Part shown: positions 8,165 through 17,010 of the stretch, piece by piece
Position numbering within the stretch: the stretch's first letter is position 1
Layout: each line of letters opens with the position of its first letter
Source: Lachnospiraceae bacterium
GTDB lineage: Bacteria > Bacillota > Clostridia > Lachnospirales > Anaerotignaceae
Direction of reading: 5' to 3'
Assembly: GCA_019422065.1 (NCBI GenBank)
Contig: JAHZEA010000003.1
Coordinates: 19,823 to 83,822, forward strand
Length of the DNA stretch: 64,000 nucleotides
The notes under the pieces: generated by a model
What the model saw: only the letters and a program-made list of their open reading frames with translations
Databases searched by the model: none
Told to the model about the DNA's origin: nothing
Made by a program: the position numbers and the translations under genes

Positions 8165-8258
8165 TTTCAGTTCCTCCTTAATAAATAGCAAATCAATGAA
8201 CAAAGCGAATGTTTGACATCAATTTAACTAAAAAGTAAAATAACTTTCACATGCCCTT

Positions 8259-8287
8259 ATTATATCCTCTGCCAAAGAAAAAATCAA
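8259..8287 (-). promoter_or_regulatory. Promoter of the dehydratase operon
   Basis: TTGATT (8282-8287) and TATAAT (8259-8264) 17 bases apart, about 95 bases upstream of the activator ATG. Confidence 0.75.
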
Positions 8288-9003
8288 TACTAAAGAATAA
8301 ATATTTACTTTAGAAGAAAGTTCAGCAAAAATGAGTGTTTTTAACCCTTTAAAATTCATAGAGCAAGTCCGCAACAGGCGTACATAAAATTTATTGAAAG
8401 CGCAGTAATATTCTTTTAATACTTTTAATATTTACTTTGATTTTACTATAAAATTTAGATAAATTGCACAATCAAAATATGAATATTGCTGTATGACTAA
8501 ACTCATTAGTTATATGGTACAAAATATAGGACATAATATTAAAAATTGAAGTTTTTTATCAGTAATTTTTAATTCTAATAACATAATAAATTAAATTTTA
8601 AATAACAAAAAACCTAAATGCGTATTTTTTTTACTCTCTTAAGCATTTATAAAAAGCTTTAAACTTTAATATGGTGTTATCCATTGTATAAAGGCATTTT
8701 TTCGTTAATTTTTTGTCTATTTCTTGCTACAAATACTATCCATAATAGCTTAATATTCAAATTAAACTTAAAAACTGCACACTTTAAAGTAAAAATAAGT
8801 TCAAAAAATCAAAATTGCCTTTTAAATAAGCATTTTTCAATAAAATTTTGAATTAAAACACAGCCATAAATTATAGTCTTTACGCTCTTTTAGCATAATA
8901 AATTAAGCGGATAATAATTAACTTTTAAAAATGTTATTCATTATTCCGCTTAATTATGTATAAAAAGATTGTTATATTTTTTTCCACTTTAATATTGATT
9001 TAA
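8288..9003. other. AT-rich gap without genes
   Basis: About 700 bases with no credible reading frame. The only structure I see is an inverted repeat at 8901-8954 (AATTAAGCGG ... CCGCTTAATT, 10-bp arms with a partly paired interior), which would fold at the 3' end of the amidohydrolase transcript; its minus-strand side lacks a long T run. Confidence 0.6.
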
Positions 9004-10194
9004 TTATAATTTGTTTTTCTCAAGAAATGATAAAGCTGTTCTTATTTCAAGCTCAACAGCATATTTTAAAACATTTTCATCTATATTAAACATTGGGTGA
9101 TGATGAGGATATATACTTCCTGCCTCAGGATTATTAATGCCTACAAAAACCATAACAGACGGCACTCTCTGGCTGAACTCGGCGAAATCCTCACCTGTAA
9201 GGCTTTTAAACTCCTCAATATTATCTGTTCTTTCAAATGTTTTTTCACAAGCATTTCTCATAATAGATACAAGAGCTTGGTCATTAATAAGTGATGGATT
9301 GCTTGGTATAAACTCCAGCTCATACTGTAAATCCATAGCTGAGCATACACCTTTTACAATACGCTCAAACCTTGAGAGCACTTCAGCTTTTCCTTCTTTG
9401 TCATCAGGAAATAAAAATCTTATAGTTCCGCCTGTTTCAACACAATCGGCAATAACATTTCTGGCATTTCCGCCTTTTAATTTGCCGAACATAATTGTTA
9501 TAGGATAAAGTGGGTCAAATTCACGTGTTTCCAATACTTGAACGGCATCTATAACTTTTGCGGCACCTAAAACCGCATCTTTACCTGTATGCGGCGTTGA
9601 TGTGTGGCCTGAACGGCCTATTATTTTAAGTTCAAACTCCTCTGTTGTACCAAGTATAGGCCCTGCGCTTAAGCCAATATTTCCAGAAAGAATAGGGCTC
9701 CACAAATGCACTGCTACAGCTGCGTCTACATCCGGATTTTCCAGCACGCCTTCGTTAATCATATCAAGTGCGCCAGCTTCTTCTTCATTAGGCTGAAAAA
9801 CAAACTTTATATTGCCGTATATATCTTTTTTATGTCTTGAAAGTATTTTAGCCGTAACCATTAATATTGCAAGATGTCCGTCATGTCCGCTGGCATGCAT
9901 AATTCCGTCTATTTTAGAGCTGTAAGAACAGCCTGTTTTTTCATCTACTGGTGAAGCATCCATATTGGCACGCATTAAAATTGTTTTACCCGGGCCTGCT
10001 TCGCCCTTTAAAAGGCCTACAACACCGGTGATTGATATATTTGTAACCTCTAGGCCAAGCTTTTTAAGGTAGTCATATACTATTTTAGATGTTCTGTACT
10101 CTCTGTATCCCAGCTCAGGGTTTTCGTGAAAATCGCGGCGCAGTGCTATAAGCTCGCTTTCATAGGCAGCAATTTCTTCTTTTATATTAAACAT
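9004..10194 (-). CDS. M20D-family amidohydrolase paralog, metal-site Cys replaced
   Basis: 396 residues, closely similar along its length to the protein at 13917-15101. M20D enzymes (N-acyl amino acid amidohydrolases, N-acetyldiaminopimelate deacetylase, IAA-conjugate hydrolases) use a di-metal site of Cys, Glu and three His. The EEE of FQPNEEEAG, the His of AVHLWSP and the late YPHHHPMF are present, but the usual MHACGHDGH reads MHASGHDGH, and ADMDAL reads ANMDAS. So a metal-ligand Cys is Ser and an Asp is Asn: either altered metal use or lost activity. It lies outside the main operon, divergent from the IclR regulator. The start follows GGAAGGTG. Confidence 0.85.
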   Translation of the reverse strand: MFNIKEEIAAYESELIALRRDFHENPELGYREYRTSKIVYDYLKKLGLEVTNISITGVVGLLKGEAGPGKTILMRANMDASPVDEKTGCSYSSKIDGIMHASGHDGHLAILMVTAKILSRHKKDIYGNIKFVFQPNEEEAGALDMINEGVLENPDVDAAVAVHLWSPILSGNIGLSAGPILGTTEEFELKIIGRSGHTSTPHTGKDAVLGAAKVIDAVQVLETREFDPLYPITIMFGKLKGGNARNVIADCVETGGTIRFLFPDDKEGKAEVLSRFERIVKGVCSAMDLQYELEFIPSNPSLINDQALVSIMRNACEKTFERTDNIEEFKSLTGEDFAEFSQRVPSVMVFVGINNPEAGSIYPHHHPMFNIDENVLKYAVELEIRTALSFLEKNKL

Positions 10195-10336
10195 TTAATC
10201 ACCTTCCAATATTCAGAATAAAAATTCAATATAGTTTAAAATATTCTACCTTATTAATTAATAACGTAACATATTATATTGTATAATTCAAATACTTCTT
10301 TACATATATCACAGTGTATTATATAATTATAATATA

Positions 10337-10353
10337 ATTCTGATATAAAGAAT
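10337..10353. promoter_or_regulatory. Candidate IclR operator, copy 1
   Basis: ATTCTGATATAAAGAAT, matching 13 of 17 bases with a segment in the leader of the transporter operon (18287-18303). Both have ATTC/GAAT arms. It lies 44 bases upstream of the iclR-type start codon, in the divergent region. Confidence 0.45.
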
Positions 10354-10396
10354 GATATTCCGTATTTTAAACAATACTACTTTTTGAGGTGGAACT

Positions 10397-11191
10397 GTGG
10401 ATAATAACGAACATATACCAAAATACCCGTTGCAGACTTTAAGCAATGCTCTTGAAATTTTAAACTACATAAAAGACTGTCCTTCAAGCGAAGGTGTAAC
10501 TCTTATGGATTTAAGCAGGGATATGAATATAGGCAAAAGCAGTGCCCATAGGATACTTGATACTCTCCTTGCTTATAATTTTGTAGAAAAAACATCCGGA
10601 GTGCAGACAACATACCGTTTAAGCTGGGGTGCATTTAAAGTAGGAAACTCTGTGCCAAAATACCACACACTTAACAGCTCAAACTATGTGCATGTGCTTG
10701 AAAAGCTTTCAAACCAGACAAAACGTCTGTCTAATTTATGCGTACTTAACGATTATGAAACAATAGTTATGTGCAGCGTAAATCCTTCAAGCAATACAAT
10801 TAGCACTATGCCTTTAGGCGAAAGAAAACCTCTTTATGCCACAGCAGTAGGCAAGCTTTTTATGATGCAGTTTGAAGAAGAAGACATACGCATGTATTTT
10901 AGGAACATAACAATTAAAAAATATACAGCCAACACAATACTTAATTATATTGACTTTCTTGATGAGCTGAGCAAAATACGCAAAAACGACTATTCAATAG
11001 ATAACTGCGAGTATGAAGAAAACACCGTTTGTGTTGCCATGCCTATAAGGGATTATACAAAGCGCATAATAGCCGCAATAAGTTTAAGCGGAGCATCTCA
11101 AGACATGACAGATGAAGAAATAGAGTCTTTAAAACCTCTTTTAAAGCAGGCTTGCGACGGAATATCGGATTTTCTTGGTGCCAACGCCTAA
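10397..11191 (+). CDS. IclR-family transcriptional regulator
   Basis: 264 residues from a GTG start behind GAGGTGG. The N-terminal winged HTH reads VTLMDLSRDMNIGKSSAHRILDTLLAYNFVEK (about residues 35-66); the C-terminal ligand domain has the family's LCVLNDYETIVMCSV, PLYATAVGKLFM and CVAMPIRDYTKRIIAAISLSG. IclR proteins typically control catabolic genes beside them. It is flanked by the two halves of the island (amidohydrolase on the left, dehydratase-TRAP-hydrolase operon on the right), all on the opposite strand, so it is the likely local regulator and may bind the pathway substrate or an intermediate. Confidence 0.9.
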   Translation: MDNNEHIPKYPLQTLSNALEILNYIKDCPSSEGVTLMDLSRDMNIGKSSAHRILDTLLAYNFVEKTSGVQTTYRLSWGAFKVGNSVPKYHTLNSSNYVHVLEKLSNQTKRLSNLCVLNDYETIVMCSVNPSSNTISTMPLGERKPLYATAVGKLFMMQFEEEDIRMYFRNITIKKYTANTILNYIDFLDELSKIRKNDYSIDNCEYEENTVCVAMPIRDYTKRIIAAISLSGASQDMTDEEIESLKPLLKQACDGISDFLGANA

Positions 11192-11202
11192 AAACAAACT
11201 TT

Positions 11203-11233
11203 AAACAGGCAGTTTATACTGCCTGTTTTTTTA
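11203..11233 (+). terminator. Terminator after the IclR gene
   Basis: AAACAGGCAG ... CTGCCTGTTT hairpin followed by seven or more T. Confidence 0.9.
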
Positions 11234-11251
11234 TGCGCAAAATGAAAAGCA

Positions 11252-11284
11252 GTTTGGTTTAATTTATTTCGCATTAAACCAAAC
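11252..11284 (-). terminator. Perfect 12-bp inverted repeat, probable operon end
   Basis: GTTTGGTTTAAT and ATTAAACCAAAC around a 9-base loop, 85 bases after the ridA stop. The minus-strand flank is only moderately T-rich, so it may be a weak terminator or a 3'-end stabilising hairpin. Confidence 0.5.
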
Positions 11285-11368
11285 CACCTTCATTTAGTTG
11301 TTTTTGGTGCAGGGGAAAACACCGAAAAAAAGAGTTTTATAATAGTCACTTAATTTTCAAAGCAGTAA

Positions 11369-11752
11369 TTAAAGTATAGCTACTCCGTCTATTTCAAGGT
11401 TAGCTCCGCCGGCAAGGTCTGTAATCTGCATAGCTATCCTTGCAGGAGGGTCTACAGGGAAATATGTTTTATAAACCTCGTTAAAGTCCTTCATCATTTT
11501 AATGTCTTTAACAAAAACATTCATCTTAACAATGTTCTCCATTGTGCCGCCGGCAGCTTCAACAGCTGCTTTAATGTTTTCAAGAGCATATTTAGCCTCT
11601 ATTTTAATGTCGCCATCGCCCATTATTTGCTCTGTTACAGGGTCATCACCGCAAGCCCCCGCAATGTAAACTATATTGCCTACTTTAACCGCCTGTGAAT
11701 ATGGTGCTGTAGGTTTTGTAGCTTTTTCTGTAAATATAATTTCTTTTTTCAT
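11369..11752 (-). CDS. ridA: RidA-family enamine/imine deaminase
   Basis: 127 residues, the standard size of the trimeric YjgF/YER057c/UK114 family. It hydrolyses reactive enamines and imines that PLP dehydratases release. Visible are the N-terminal PTAPYSQAVKVGNIVYIAG, the VFVKD segment, the catalytic Arg in PPARIAMQITDL and the C-terminal LEIDGVAIL. It lies 16 bases after the EutB-like dehydratase, whose product is exactly the kind of 2-amino-acrylate-type enamine that RidA clears, so the pairing is functional sense rather than chance. Its ribosome site is GGAGATG. Confidence 0.93.
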   Translation of the reverse strand: MKKEIIFTEKATKPTAPYSQAVKVGNIVYIAGACGDDPVTEQIMGDGDIKIEAKYALENIKAAVEAAGGTMENIVKMNVFVKDIKMMKDFNEVYKTYFPVDPPARIAMQITDLAGGANLEIDGVAIL

Positions 11753-11768
11753 ATGTATATCATCTCCG

Positions 11769-12746
11769 TTAAAAGTTATCGTTTATAACCTGTTTTACTA
11801 TATCCATGCCTATACCGTTGCCAGTAACAACAATAACAACATTGCTTCCCGGTTTAACAGCCCCTTTTCTCATGGCATAGGCTATGCCTACACAGCTGGC
11901 GCCTTCTGCTATAACTTTATGATTTTCCATAACATAAGCTATGCCCTTTGATATTTCTTCTTCACTGACTTGTATTTTTTCATCTACATAGTCTTTAACA
12001 ATATCAAAAGTATACTTATTATCAAGGCCTATACCGCCCAAAAGACTATCAGCAAGTGTTGGTTCTTCTTCAACGTCCACAGGATGCCCAGCTTTAAGGC
12101 TTTCTATCATAGCAGCGCCTTTTTCCATACAAACGCCTATTACTTTAACATCAGGTACTGTAAGCTTAAGTCCAAGTGTTACACCTGATATAAGGCCGCC
12201 GCCTGAAAGAGGAACTATAGCTGTATCAATTTCTGGCAAGTCCTCTACTATCTCAAGACTCATTGTGCCTTGACCGCATATAATTTCTTTGTCGTCAAAA
12301 GGCGGTATAACTTTTACCCCTTCCTTCTCCTCAAGTTCATAGCAATATATTCCAGCGGCGCTTTGGCTGTCCCAGTTTTGTTTAATTTCAGGATTCCAGC
12401 GGCTTATAGCCTTAACTTTGTTTTCCGGTACGTGATTTGACATACAAACCAGAGCCTTAGCTCCAACGCGGTTTGCTATATATGCAACCGCCATACCATG
12501 GTTACCAGTTGAAAAAGTAGAAACACCCTTGCTTCTTTCTTCTTCTGTAAGGCTCAATATTTTATTAGCAGCTCCTCTTACTTTAAATGCACCAATAGCC
12601 TGAAGGTTTTCCAGTTTTAAATATATATTTGCTCCAGTAGCCTCTGAAAGAGCAGGCGAATAAACAAGAGGAGTTCTTGTAATATAAGACGATATTCTTT
12701 TTTTTGCTTTCCAAATATCTCTTGAAGTTATTCCCTTAATCTCCAT
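11769..12746 (-). CDS. PLP-dependent threonine/hydroxy-amino-acid dehydratase, EutB-like
   Basis: 325 residues, fold-type II PLP enzyme without a regulatory ACT domain. The Schiff-base Lys is in IGAFKVRGA (about residue 54), the phosphate loop is SGGGLISG, and FSTGNHG binds the substrate carboxylate. From recall, the wording TLADSLLGGIGLDNKYTF and the final EGASCVGIAYAM match the hydroxyectoine-utilisation dehydratase EutB better than biosynthetic or catabolic threonine deaminases. Expected reaction: loss of water from a 3-hydroxy amino acid, giving an enamine that becomes a 2-oxo acid and ammonia. It sits between dctP and ridA. Alternative: a serine/threonine dehydratase feeding oxobutyrate fermentation. 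Confidence 0.85.
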   Translation of the reverse strand: MEIKGITSRDIWKAKKRISSYITRTPLVYSPALSEATGANIYLKLENLQAIGAFKVRGAANKILSLTEEERSKGVSTFSTGNHGMAVAYIANRVGAKALVCMSNHVPENKVKAISRWNPEIKQNWDSQSAAGIYCYELEEKEGVKVIPPFDDKEIICGQGTMSLEIVEDLPEIDTAIVPLSGGGLISGVTLGLKLTVPDVKVIGVCMEKGAAMIESLKAGHPVDVEEEPTLADSLLGGIGLDNKYTFDIVKDYVDEKIQVSEEEISKGIAYVMENHKVIAEGASCVGIAYAMRKGAVKPGSNVVIVVTGNGIGMDIVKQVINDNF

Positions 12747-12769
12747 TAAAATTACCTCGTCTTTCGTAA

Positions 12770-12804
12770 AATATATGCGGAAACGCTATATTTCCGCATA
12801 TATT
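12770..12804 (-). other. Intercistronic stem-loop after dctP
   Basis: Perfect 14-bp stem AATATATGCGGAAA/TTTCCGCATATATT with a 7-base loop, between the binding-protein gene and the dehydratase gene, followed by TTTT on the minus strand. It could cap the dctP 3' end or partly stop transcription, keeping the binding protein more abundant than the downstream enzymes. Confidence 0.7.
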
Positions 12805-12813
12805 CTTATATTT

Positions 12814-13896
12814 TTATTCAGCCTCATAAGCCTCTATTTCAGCAATAAGTTCATCAAGTATAGCAGCGCCGTCTTCTCCTACAAGGTCTTTATATACATC
12901 ATAGGCAGCCTGAGCAGGTTCAACAAAAGCTTCTCTTTCCTCTTCAGTAAGTTTTTCTACCTTTATATCACTTGCTGCTGTAATCTTATCAAGAGCACCG
13001 CCGTTAAGCTCGTCCTGAATTTCAAAAGCTCTTGGGTTCATTTCTTCTACTGTTTCAAGTATAATCTGCTGAATATCCTCAGGAAGGCCATTAAAGAATG
13101 TTGGGTTTACACATGTGCAAGTTACATAAACATTGGAGTTAGCCTCTGTAAGATAATCCTGAACTTCATAGAATTTAGAACTGTAAATAGCGCTTATAGG
13201 GTTTTCCTGTCCCTCAATCATATTAAGCTGAAGGCCTGAGTAAACTTCTGTATAGCTCATTGGTGTTGGGTTTGCGCCGTAAGCCTCATAAGCTGCAACT
13301 ATAACAGGTGACTGCATTGTTCTTATTTTAAGGCCTTTAAAGTCATCTGGTGAGTGAAGCGGTTTATTGCTTGTCCACTGCATAGCACCCTCTGTCCAGT
13401 AAGAAAGAACCTGAATATTTTTCTCAAGATATTTAGCGCTGAGTTTTTCGTTAAGTGCCTTACTTGAGTTTAATATTTCCTGTGTTTTCTGCAAATCATT
13501 AGGGAAAAGGAAATGCAGAGAGAACAGCTGGTTTTCCGGAACTATTGTACCTGTGTTGCCCGGTGAAATCATAGCAAACTCAAGACCGTTATTCTGTAAA
13601 AGCTCACACTGCTGCATAGCGTCACCAATCTGGCCTACACCATAAATTTGAAGATTAATTCTTCCGTCGGATTTTTCATTGAGTTTTTCCGCAAACTCCT
13701 TACAGTAAACATCCTGCATATCGCCTGTGTACTCCTCGTGAGCCATTCTCCATGTATATGTTTCTTGTCCTGACGCTTCACCGGAGCCTGAAGATGCTGT
13801 GTTGTTTGCGCCTGTCATTGAGCCTCTGGCACAGCCTGTTGCTAAACCCGCCAATACTGTTACTGCTACAGCTAAACATAAAAGTTTCTTCTTCAT
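12814..13896 (-). CDS. dctP: TRAP transporter substrate-binding lipoprotein
   Basis: 360 residues. The signal peptide ends in a lipobox LATGC (Cys22), followed by a Ser/Gly-rich tether, so the protein is anchored to the outer face of the membrane, as in Gram-positives. The body is a DctP/7-type binding protein: GVGQIGDAMQQCELLQNNGLEFAM, the conserved substrate-binding Arg in GLKIRTMQSPV, and MIEGQENP. That Arg usually salt-bridges a carboxylate, so the ligand is probably an organic acid or amino-acid derivative. It is encoded with DctM, DctQ and hydrolases, which suggests that the imported compound is processed by them. RBS GGGAGGG. Confidence 0.92.
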   Translation of the reverse strand: MKKKLLCLAVAVTVLAGLATGCARGSMTGANNTASSGSGEASGQETYTWRMAHEEYTGDMQDVYCKEFAEKLNEKSDGRINLQIYGVGQIGDAMQQCELLQNNGLEFAMISPGNTGTIVPENQLFSLHFLFPNDLQKTQEILNSSKALNEKLSAKYLEKNIQVLSYWTEGAMQWTSNKPLHSPDDFKGLKIRTMQSPVIVAAYEAYGANPTPMSYTEVYSGLQLNMIEGQENPISAIYSSKFYEVQDYLTEANSNVYVTCTCVNPTFFNGLPEDIQQIILETVEEMNPRAFEIQDELNGGALDKITAASDIKVEKLTEEEREAFVEPAQAAYDVYKDLVGEDGAAILDELIAEIEAYEAE

Positions 13897-13916
13897 AAAA
13901 TTACCCTCCCTAAAAA

Positions 13917-15101
13917 TTAATCATTTAAAAACTTAAGCGCAGCCCTTATATGAAGCTCAACGCCGTATTTCATCATATCCTCGTCAATATCAAAATTAGA
14001 ATGGTGATGTGGATAACAGCTCTTTTTAGCCTCGTTGTAAATGCCTACAAAAGTCATTACGGAAGGCACTCTTTGGCTTATTTCAGCAAAGTCCTCGCCG
14101 GCTAAGCTCTTAAACTCATCAATATTATCCTTAACGCCGTAAGTTTCCTCAGCGGCTTCTTTAATAATGGCTACCATTTCAGGCGCATTAATAAGTGAAG
14201 GATTGCTTGGTATAAATTTAAGCTCATATGTTAAGTCTAAAGCGTCACATGTACCTTTTATTATTCTTTCAAAAGCACCTAAAACTTTAGGTTTATTAAC
14301 GCTTTCGTCAGGGAACAAGAAACGTATTGTTCCTCCTAGCTCAACACAGTCGGTAATTACGTTTCTTGCGCTGCCGCCGTGTATTTTGCCAAACATTACA
14401 GCTATTGGAAGCAATGGGTCAAATTCCCTTGTGCCAAGGCTCTGAACAGCATCTACTACTTTTGCTGCTCCTAAAAGTGCATCTTTTGCCGTATGTGGTG
14501 TAGATGTGTGTCCGGCTTTTCCCAATATTTTAAGTTCAAACTCCTCCGTTGTGCCCAGCACTGGGCCTGAACTTAGGCCTATTCTGCCGGATTTTATAGG
14601 GCTCCACAAATGCAGAGCACATGCGCCGTCTACTTTAGGCGACTGAAGTATGCCTTCGTTAATCATATCAAGGGCCCCGGCTTCTTCTTCGTTTGGCTGA
14701 AAAACAAACTTAATTGAGCCTTTAAACTCGTTTTTATGCTCTGAAAGTATTTTAGCTACTATAAGCTGTATAGCTGTATGCCCATCATGTCCGCAGGCAT
14801 GCATTACATTAGGTGTTTTTGATGCATAAGGAAGACCTGTTTTTTCCTCTACAGGAAGTGCGTCCATATCAGCCCTTAAAAGTATGGTCTTGCCTAAGCC
14901 GCCTTCACCTTTTAAAATACCTACCACACCGGTTTTAGCCACGTTTTTAACTTCCATTCCAAGATTTTTAAGGTAATCAGACACAATTTTAGATGTTCTG
15001 AATTCATGGTATCCAAGCTCCGGGTTTTCGTGTAAGTCGCGGCGCAGTGCTATTAATTCGCTTTCATGGTTTAAAACTTCTTCTTTTATGTCAAACATCA
15101 T
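13917..15101 (-). CDS. M20D-family amidohydrolase (N-acyl amino acid deacylase type)
   Basis: 394 residues. All metal-site motifs are intact: LLRADMDALPVEEKTG, VMHACGHDGHTAIQL, FQPNEEEAGA, the His of ALHLWSP and YPHHHSNFDIDEDM. M20D enzymes remove acyl groups from amino acids; known members include N-acetyldiaminopimelate deacetylase and indole-3-acetyl-amino acid hydrolase. In this operon it could deacylate the product of the M24 hydrolase. The ATG at 15101 and another directly after it are equally good starts behind AAAGGCGGG. Twelve bases after dctM and 20 before dctP, firmly inside the operon. Its active-site-altered paralog lies at 9004-10194. Confidence 0.9.
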   Translation of the reverse strand: MMFDIKEEVLNHESELIALRRDLHENPELGYHEFRTSKIVSDYLKNLGMEVKNVAKTGVVGILKGEGGLGKTILLRADMDALPVEEKTGLPYASKTPNVMHACGHDGHTAIQLIVAKILSEHKNEFKGSIKFVFQPNEEEAGALDMINEGILQSPKVDGACALHLWSPIKSGRIGLSSGPVLGTTEEFELKILGKAGHTSTPHTAKDALLGAAKVVDAVQSLGTREFDPLLPIAVMFGKIHGGSARNVITDCVELGGTIRFLFPDESVNKPKVLGAFERIIKGTCDALDLTYELKFIPSNPSLINAPEMVAIIKEAAEETYGVKDNIDEFKSLAGEDFAEISQRVPSVMTFVGIYNEAKKSCYPHHHSNFDIDEDMMKYGVELHIRAALKFLND

Positions 15102-15113
15102 ATCCCGCCTTTC

Positions 15114-16379
15114 TTACAGAAGGAAAAGTGAAAGCTGAGGGAAAAGAATTACTACAGCCGAAATTATAACGCACATTACAATATAAGGCGGAAGGCCTTT
15201 TACAATCTCAATATACGGTTTATTGAATATAGCGCAGGCTGTGAATATATTGCAGCCGAAAGGCGGTGATATTGAGCCAACTGCTGCCTGAAGTGTAATA
15301 ACTATTCCAAGGTGTATAGGGTCAATACCTGCCTGCATTGCAACCGGATAGAATATAGGTGAAAGTATGATTATTACAACAAGTGAGTCTACAAACATAC
15401 AGCCTATAAAGAAGAATATTGTTACTGTAACAAGTATTCTGATTGCCGAAGGGTCTGTTCCTAAAATTACAGATGTAAGCATCTGAGGTATTTGGGCATA
15501 AGATATAACCCAAGAGAAAAGCTGTCCGCCGGCAACAAGTATAAATACGGCACATGTAACAACAGCTGTGCTTAATGAAATTCTGTATAAATCAGTAATT
15601 TTAATTGAGCGGTATATTATAAGCTCAAGTATAAGGGCATAAAGCACAGCTATAGCTGCTGCCTCTGTAGGTGAGAACATACCGGAATAAATACCGGCAA
15701 ATATTATTACAGGGAAACCAAGAGGAAGTATAGCTTTTTTAAGTGCTGCAGCTCTCTCTGACCAAGTTGCTTTTTTAAGCTTAGGAATATTTACATGTTT
15801 AGCATAAAAGAAACTGTATATTGAAAAACAAATAAACATAAATATTCCCGGGCCAACACCAGCTATAAATAAGTCGCCTACAGATGAGCCTGTAACAACG
15901 GCGTACATAATCATTGAAATACTAGGCGGTATAAGAAGTGCTATAATAGCCGAGCTGATTATAAGTGCAGAGCTTGCACCGTCGTTATAGCCAAGCTGTA
16001 AAAGCCTGCCTCTCATTGGCTTTCCTACAGCAACAACTGTTGCCTGTGTTGAGCCTGAAATAGCACCAAAAATTGTGCATGTAGCGGCAGTAGTAATAGC
16101 CATACCGCCATGAATATGACCAACAAATGTTTCTACAAGGTCAAGAAGTCTTTTTGTTGTCTGGCCGGCACACATTATATCCGCTGCCAAAATAAACATA
16201 GGAACTGAAAGAAGAACAGTTGATGAAACACCGGCTATAAGCTGCTGGCATGTCATAGCCATGTCCATATTAAGTATATAGTTATAAACTACAGCAAGGG
16301 GTGCAGCTACCATAGGTATAACCATAGGGAAATTAAGCACAAGGAAGAAGAACATTAAAAACAATAACATTACTACCAT
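15114..16379 (-). CDS. dctM: TRAP transporter large membrane subunit
   Basis: 421 residues with about 12 hydrophobic segments spread over the chain, typical of DctM, which carries out the Na+-driven translocation step. Family wording includes SVPMFILAADIMCAGQTTKRLLDLVETFVGHIHGG, FGAISGSTQATVVAVGKPM, and the C-terminal ITLQAAVGSISPPFGCNIFTACAI. Its ATG overlaps the dctQ stop codon by one base (TAATG), indicating translational coupling. RBS GGAGGAG. Confidence 0.94.
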   Translation of the reverse strand: MVVMLLFLMFFFLVLNFPMVIPMVAAPLAVVYNYILNMDMAMTCQQLIAGVSSTVLLSVPMFILAADIMCAGQTTKRLLDLVETFVGHIHGGMAITTAATCTIFGAISGSTQATVVAVGKPMRGRLLQLGYNDGASSALIISSAIIALLIPPSISMIMYAVVTGSSVGDLFIAGVGPGIFMFICFSIYSFFYAKHVNIPKLKKATWSERAAALKKAILPLGFPVIIFAGIYSGMFSPTEAAAIAVLYALILELIIYRSIKITDLYRISLSTAVVTCAVFILVAGGQLFSWVISYAQIPQMLTSVILGTDPSAIRILVTVTIFFFIGCMFVDSLVVIIILSPIFYPVAMQAGIDPIHLGIVITLQAAVGSISPPFGCNIFTACAIFNKPYIEIVKGLPPYIVMCVIISAVVILFPQLSLFLL

Positions 16380-16933
16380 TATTTAATCTCCTCCTTTTCT
16401 TTGTCATCTGAATAATCCTCAGCGTTTTCGCCTAATTTATATAAGCTTGATATATGTACGTTTTCTTTATCTTTTAAATTAATAAAGAATGTTCTTAAGT
16501 ACTCAAAAGCACCTAAAGCAAAACCAATAGGCACCGGAAGTACTGTTATCCAAGACGGAATTCTAAGAGCAGCTGTAACACGGCCCAAATTATAAACGCT
16601 TAATGTATACTGTACTCCAAGATAAGCTACGTAAAGCATTATAAGTCCTGTTAAAAGAGTTATTATATATGTCATTATTTTTTTGCCTTTTTCGCCCATT
16701 AAGTCATACACAACTGACATACTTATATGTCTGGCCTGTCTTGCGCAGTAGCCTATACCAAAGAATGTAACAACAATATTAAGAGTTGTACCCACTTCCT
16801 CAGTAAATGTCCAGCTGGAGTTAAAAACTGTTCTGCTTATAACTCCGCCTATAAGTATAAAAGCCATTATAAGAACCGAAAAACTAAGAACTATTTCTTC
16901 GATTCTTGTAATTACCGCGTCAAACTTTTTCAT
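16379..16933 (-). CDS. dctQ: TRAP transporter small membrane subunit
   Basis: 184 residues, four transmembrane helices (about residues 12-33, 45-65, 85-112, 125-150) and a charged cytoplasmic tail. The DctQ family motif SWTFTEEVGTTLNIVVTFFGIGYCARQARHI is present. It is a structural partner of DctM. RBS AAAGGAGGAG; the stop overlaps the dctM start. Confidence 0.93.
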   Translation of the reverse strand: MKKFDAVITRIEEIVLSFSVLIMAFILIGGVISRTVFNSSWTFTEEVGTTLNIVVTFFGIGYCARQARHISMSVVYDLMGEKGKKIMTYIITLLTGLIMLYVAYLGVQYTLSVYNLGRVTAALRIPSWITVLPVPIGFALGAFEYLRTFFINLKDKENVHISSLYKLGENAEDYSDDKEKEEIK

Positions 16934-16964
16934 TAATTCTCCTCCTTTATACTGATTTTAGAAT

Positions 16965-16985
16965 GGGCCGTATTTTATACGGCCC
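16965..16985 (-). other. Stem-loop between the M24 hydrolase gene and dctQ
   Basis: Perfect 9-bp stem GGGCCGTAT/ATACGGCCC with a 3-base loop and no T run on the minus side; probably an RNA-processing or stability element within the operon. Confidence 0.55.
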
Positions 16986-17010
16986 TTTATTTGGAGACTT
17001 AATAGTCTAT

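Noticed and set aside
8901..8954. Small RNA gene or mobile-element end
   Set aside because: There is only one inverted repeat, without a promoter, target duplication or partner copy; it more likely shapes the 3' end of the amidohydrolase transcript.
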